Shown: positions 4,634 to 6,920 of the stretch, in pieces
Layout: each line of letters starts with the position of its first letter
How positions within the stretch are numbered: the stretch's first letter is position 1
NCBI GenBank assembly: GCA_030587505.1
Contig: JAUQYY010000097.1
Coordinates: 1 to 6,920 of the forward strand
DNA length: 6,920 nt
Source: Candidatus Sigynarchaeota archaeon
GTDB lineage: Archaea; Asgardarchaeota; Jordarchaeia; Jordarchaeales; Jordarchaeaceae
Direction: 5' to 3'
Translations under genes and position numbers: made by a program
Notes under the pieces: model-generated
The model's input: only the letters and a program-made list of their open reading frames with translations
Told to the model about the DNA's origin: nothing
The model's database searches: none

Positions 4634-4641
4634 CCGATACA

Positions 4642-5688
4642 ATGTCTCTAACCGTTAAAACAGAGTTGTGCGACCTGCTGAGAATTAAATATCCCATAAT
4701 ACAGGCCGGAATGGGACCGTACTGTACAGTTGATTTGGCTGCGGCGGTTTCGAATGCCGGTGCGATGGGAACCATTAGCATACCCGGGATGACCGTTGGT
4801 CCCGAGGTCGCAGCGGAGAGAATCCGAGAGTACATACACACAGTGAAAAAGAATACAAAAAACAACTTTGCGGTCAACACGCCGGTCGGAGAGCACGTAC
4901 CCGACATTGTGCTCAGAACAACAGACGCCTACGTAAACACCGTACTTGAGGAGAGGGAGAACGACCCCGAGCTGAAGAGAAGAATGGTGCTATACATCAC
5001 CTCCGCCGGAAACCCGGCACGGTACCACAAGAAAATAAAGGACTCCGGCATGCTACACTTCCACGTGGTTCCATCCGCATACCACGCCAAAAAAATGGAA
5101 AAACTAGGAGTAGACGGGGTAATAGCCTCAGGCTACGAGGCAGGCGGCCACACCCACTCACCCCCCAGGATAGTTCACACCTTCATCCTAATCCCCTCCG
5201 TGACCAGCGCCGTCAAGATACCCGTCGTAGCAGCCGGGGGAATGTGCGACGCGAAGACCCTAGTTGCAGCCCTAGCCCTAGGTGCCCAGGGAATCCAAAT
5301 GGGAACGCGGTTCCTCGCAACACAGGAGTCCGACTTCCACCCCAACTACAAGCGCTTCATAGTCGAGGCCGGAGAATGGAGTGACATGGTCGCCCAGGGA
5401 GTCTACGGCCCCGCACGCGCCCTGAGAAACAAGGGAGCAGAAGAACTCCAACGGATAGAAGCCGAAGGCACCCTCTCCCTAGAAGAACTGATAAAACTCA
5501 AAGACGAGCGGCTCTGGGCGTCACAACGAGACGGAGACGTAACAAACGGCCTGATCGGCGCAGGCCAAGTAGCCTCAAGAATAAACAACATACCCTCGGT
5601 GCGCGAACTCATCGAAACCATCATGAGCGAAGCAACCCAAATCATAAAAAAACTAAACCAAACACTAACACTCAAAAACTGTTTTTGA
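4642..5688 (+). CDS. Nitronate monooxygenase / 2-nitropropane dioxygenase family flavoprotein
   Basis: A 348-residue cytosolic TIM-barrel flavoenzyme expected to bind FMN. The N-terminus has YPIIQAGMG (17-25) and an SNAGAMGTIS stretch typical of the family. SGYEAGGH (163-170) carries His170, matching the conserved active-site histidine of nitronate monooxygenases, and PVVAAGGMCDAKTLVAAL with IQMGTRFLATQES (195-230) forms the FMN phosphate-binding part. The C-terminal DGDVTNGLIGAGQ motif is also typical. Members oxidise nitronates, but relatives include enoyl reductases (FabK-like), so the real substrate is open; a role in acyl-CoA metabolism is possible given the flanking genes. Length is normal. 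ATG 4642 is chosen for its GGGAG site. The 3' end is extremely A/C-rich: no G occurs from 5633 to 5680. Confidence 0.92.
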   Translation: MSLTVKTELCDLLRIKYPIIQAGMGPYCTVDLAAAVSNAGAMGTISIPGMTVGPEVAAERIREYIHTVKKNTKNNFAVNTPVGEHVPDIVLRTTDAYVNTVLEERENDPELKRRMVLYITSAGNPARYHKKIKDSGMLHFHVVPSAYHAKKMEKLGVDGVIASGYEAGGHTHSPPRIVHTFILIPSVTSAVKIPVVAAGGMCDAKTLVAALALGAQGIQMGTRFLATQESDFHPNYKRFIVEAGEWSDMVAQGVYGPARALRNKGAEELQRIEAEGTLSLEELIKLKDERLWASQRDGDVTNGLIGAGQVASRINNIPSVRELIETIMSEATQIIKKLNQTLTLKNCF

Positions 5689-5774
5689 CCAATTCGCCAG
5701 GCATTCCGAACGCCCACCGAAGGATCGTCTACTTCCCACAACTCAACAGGCACAAACAAGCAGAATCAAAACCA

Positions 5775-5781
5775 TTTTTTT
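5775..5781 (+). terminator. T7 terminator of the flavoenzyme gene
   Basis: A T7 run in otherwise T-poor sequence lies 86 bases after the stop codon at 5688. It is the only clear U-tract in the gap. Confidence 0.4.
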
Positions 5782-5797
5782 CAAGGAAACCCCGACT

Positions 5798-5840
5798 CTT
5801 CGTAGAAGCCTCGTGTGAAGGTAACCCTCACCGTGAGGCT
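5798..5840 (+). other. Compact hairpin element, possible structured RNA
   Basis: AGCCTC (5807-5812) pairs with GAGGCT (5835-5840), enclosing GTGAAGG (5815-5821) against CCCTCAC (5825-5831) with one A-C mismatch and a TAA loop. CTTC/GAAG (5798-5801/5805-5808) forms an alternative small hairpin next to it. CCTCAC-C-GTGAGG (5826-5838) is also a perfect DNA dyad, so a protein-binding site is an alternative. TCTC-TTC-GAGA (5879-5889) is a further hairpin downstream. No known RNA family is recognised. Confidence 0.35.
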
Positions 5841-5979
5841 AGGGCTGAATCCAGACACGCGGAAAAATCACACCACCCTCTCTTCGAGAAACCCCCTGTC
5901 AGCACCCAGACCCCAAGCAGACACGCCACCCAGAACCCGGGAATCAACCAGCTTTAAAGCCCAATCGGAACGGTAAGAC

Positions 5980-5989
5980 TTTTATAAAG
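5980..5989 (+). promoter_or_regulatory. TATA box of the acyl-CoA synthetase gene
   Basis: TTTTATAAAG is the best TATA match in the window. It predicts transcription start near 6008-6012, so the message would either begin at ATG 6008 or carry a leader of about 65 bases to the GTG/TTG start. Confidence 0.6.
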
Positions 5990-6064
5990 AGTTCTAGCTA
6001 CTGAATCATGCTCTCATTCACCATACAGTTAACCTTGTTGATTTTCTTGAACATTAGTCTGAAT

Positions 6065-6069
6065 GGAGG
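6065..6069 (+). promoter_or_regulatory. Shine-Dalgarno site GGAGG of the acyl-CoA synthetase gene
   Basis: GGAGG lies 4 bases before GTG 6074 and 7 before TTG 6077, both in frame with the protein. It argues for one of these starts rather than ATG 6008. Confidence 0.6.
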
Positions 6070-6073
6070 CCTG

Positions 6074-6920
6074 GTGTTGGGTTCTATCGTCGAACAACTC
6101 CACCCCCTTTACCACGCGAAATCAACCGCTGTGATCGGTCTCTCGAAAAGGCTTATGAGTGTCGGCAGCATAATCGCCCAGAACATACTCGACGGAGGAT
6201 ACACCGGAAATTTCTACGCCGTGAATCCGAACTCAGAAAAAGTCTACAACAACATACACGCCTACCCCTCACTGAGCCACATACCCGAAGACATCGACCT
6301 AGCCATAATAGTAACTCCCTCCAGAGTCGTACCAGAGGTTATGCAGGACTGCGTCGACAACAACGTCAAAACAGCCATCCTGATATCAGCAGGCTTCTCG
6401 GAGATAAGGACCCCAGAAGGAAGAGAACTCGAGGAACAAATAGTCAGAATAGCCCGGAAAGGCGGACTGCGCTTCACAGGAGGAAACTGCAACGGAATGA
6501 GCAGCGTCTCAGTCAGCATGCACGCCCTCCTCTCCCCCGTAAGACCCGACTTCGGAAACGTGGGAATAATCACCCAGGGAGGCTCCCCAGGCGTCGCAAT
6601 GATGGGCTGGACCAAAAAACACGGAATCGGAGTAAGCCGATACACCAACGCCGGAAACGAAGCAGACATCAAGATCCCCGAGCTAATCGAGTACTACACC
6701 CAAGACCCAAAAACCAAGGTCCTCATGATGTACCTTGAAGGCGTCAAAGACGGCCGCGGATTTATGAACGCCGCCAAAGAGGCAACCCGCAAAAAACCCC
6801 TCCTCCTATACAAGTCAGGAATCAGCGAACTGGGCAAAAAAGCCGCGATGGCCCACGTGGGAGCCCTAGCCGGCTCAACCGAAATATGCGAAGCCGTCTT
6901 CCGTCAAACAGGCGTCATCC
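6074..6920 (+). CDS. NDP-forming acyl-CoA synthetase (alpha/CoA-binding part), N-terminal 282 codons, partial
   Basis: A cytosolic acyl-CoA synthetase of the succinyl-CoA synthetase superfamily, which in archaea typically turns acyl-CoA, ADP and phosphate into acid, CoA and ATP. The N-terminal CoA-binding Rossmann domain is clear: STAVIGLSKR (17-26), AVNPNSEKVY, YPSLSHIPEDIDLAIIVTP, ISAGFSE. GGNCNGM replaces the usual GPNCxG, and TQGGSPG replaces the usual SQSGAxG. HVGALAGS supplies His261, matching the phosphorylated histidine near position 257 of studied enzymes as I recall. The ATP-grasp part lies beyond the right edge, so fused or separate subunits cannot be told apart. GTG 6074 (or TTG 6077) is chosen for the GGAGG site and because the histidine then sits at the family position. 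ATG 6008 would add 22 mostly hydrophobic residues with unusual codons. Confidence 0.9.
   Translation, partial: MLGSIVEQLHPLYHAKSTAVIGLSKRLMSVGSIIAQNILDGGYTGNFYAVNPNSEKVYNNIHAYPSLSHIPEDIDLAIIVTPSRVVPEVMQDCVDNNVKTAILISAGFSEIRTPEGRELEEQIVRIARKGGLRFTGGNCNGMSSVSVSMHALLSPVRPDFGNVGIITQGGSPGVAMMGWTKKHGIGVSRYTNAGNEADIKIPELIEYYTQDPKTKVLMMYLEGVKDGRGFMNAAKEATRKKPLLLYKSGISELGKKAAMAHVGALAGSTEICEAVFRQTGVI

Larger units (their letters stand above)
3940..4641. other. 700-base gap without a convincing gene
   Basis: The gap holds terminators of the preceding gene, several short dyads (4078-4106, 4325-4334, 4342-4356), a 59-codon open frame of doubtful nature (4192-4371), a 23-codon frame (4441-4512, MKLVYEADLKL...) and the promoter of the next gene. 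Between 4360 and 4520 protein-like fragments appear in different frames, interrupted by stops. No transposase, integrase, tRNA or known RNA was recognised. Confidence 0.55.
5689..6073. other. C-rich gap between the flavoenzyme and the acyl-CoA synthetase
   Basis: No convincing gene. A 90-codon open frame starting at TTG 5685 overlaps the preceding stop and has a low-complexity Pro/His/Arg/Ser composition, so I treat it as chance. The first part holds a T7 run (terminator), the middle (5798-5960) is GC-richer than other gaps and folds into short hairpins, and the last part holds the promoter and a leader of up to about 65 bases for the next gene. In 5861-5940, C outnumbers G by 35 to 13. Confidence 0.55.

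Noticed and set aside
4627..4641. TTG start for the flavoenzyme
   Set aside because: It would place the GGGAG ribosome site inside the coding region; ATG 4642 has correct spacing.
3940..4641. tRNA, C/D box RNA, CRISPR or insertion sequence in the large gap
   Set aside because: I looked for T-loop motifs, C and D boxes at usable spacing, regular direct repeats and transposase text, and found none that hold up.
5685..5957. 90-codon open frame starting with TTG after the flavoenzyme gene
   Set aside because: It overlaps the preceding stop, has no ribosome site, and its Pro/His/Arg/Ser-rich text looks like translated C-rich noncoding DNA.
5261..5957. Large minus-strand frames over the flavoenzyme and gap
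   Set aside because: They are shadows of the flavoenzyme gene, rich in Ser/Arg with no recognisable motifs.
6262..6672. 136-codon minus-strand frame over the acyl-CoA synthetase
   Set aside because: The plus strand carries clear CoA-binding domain motifs throughout; the antisense text has none.

Overview
The window reads as chromosomal DNA from an archaeon. Almost every gene is preceded by a TATA-like box (TTTAAA, TTAAAA or TTTATAAAG type) about 25 bases before a plausible transcription start. Shine-Dalgarno sites are short or irregular, and intergenic DNA is strongly AT-rich with U-run type terminators. The gene families fit: a class I aminotransferase, small MDP-1-like HAD phosphatases, an alpha-methylacyl-CoA racemase-like CoA-transferase family protein, an FMN-dependent nitronate monooxygenase-like protein, and an NDP-forming acyl-CoA synthetase. 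I cannot place it below domain level. An uncultivated, peptide- or lipid-degrading lineage is a guess from gene content only.

Layout. 1-719 (minus strand) is the N-terminal part of a PLP-dependent aminotransferase that runs off the left edge. A divergent promoter region (720-902) separates it from the first of two paralogous HAD phosphatases (903-1391). A 269-base AT-rich gap full of inverted repeats (1392-1660) follows, then a small unrecognised charged protein (1661-1906). The second HAD paralogue (2069-2557) has a leader with long-range inverted repeats. Next come the racemase/CoA-transferase family gene (2755-3939), a 700-base gap without a convincing gene (3940-4641) that may hold a decayed gene, the nitronate monooxygenase-like gene (4642-5688), a C-rich gap with a compact hairpin element (5689-6073), and the first 282 codons of the acyl-CoA synthetase (6074-6920), cut by the right edge.

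How the genes may work together. The genes look monocistronic: each has its own candidate promoter and gaps are long. Three of them (racemase-like protein, flavin-dependent NMO-like enzyme, NDP-forming acyl-CoA synthetase) together with the aminotransferase would fit branched-chain or amino-acid-derived acyl-CoA metabolism, with the synthetase conserving energy as ATP. This is inference from families and proximity. The two HAD proteins, about 57 percent identical by hand alignment and both 162 residues, form a separate small theme with the small protein between them. No mobile element, CRISPR array, tRNA or rRNA was seen.
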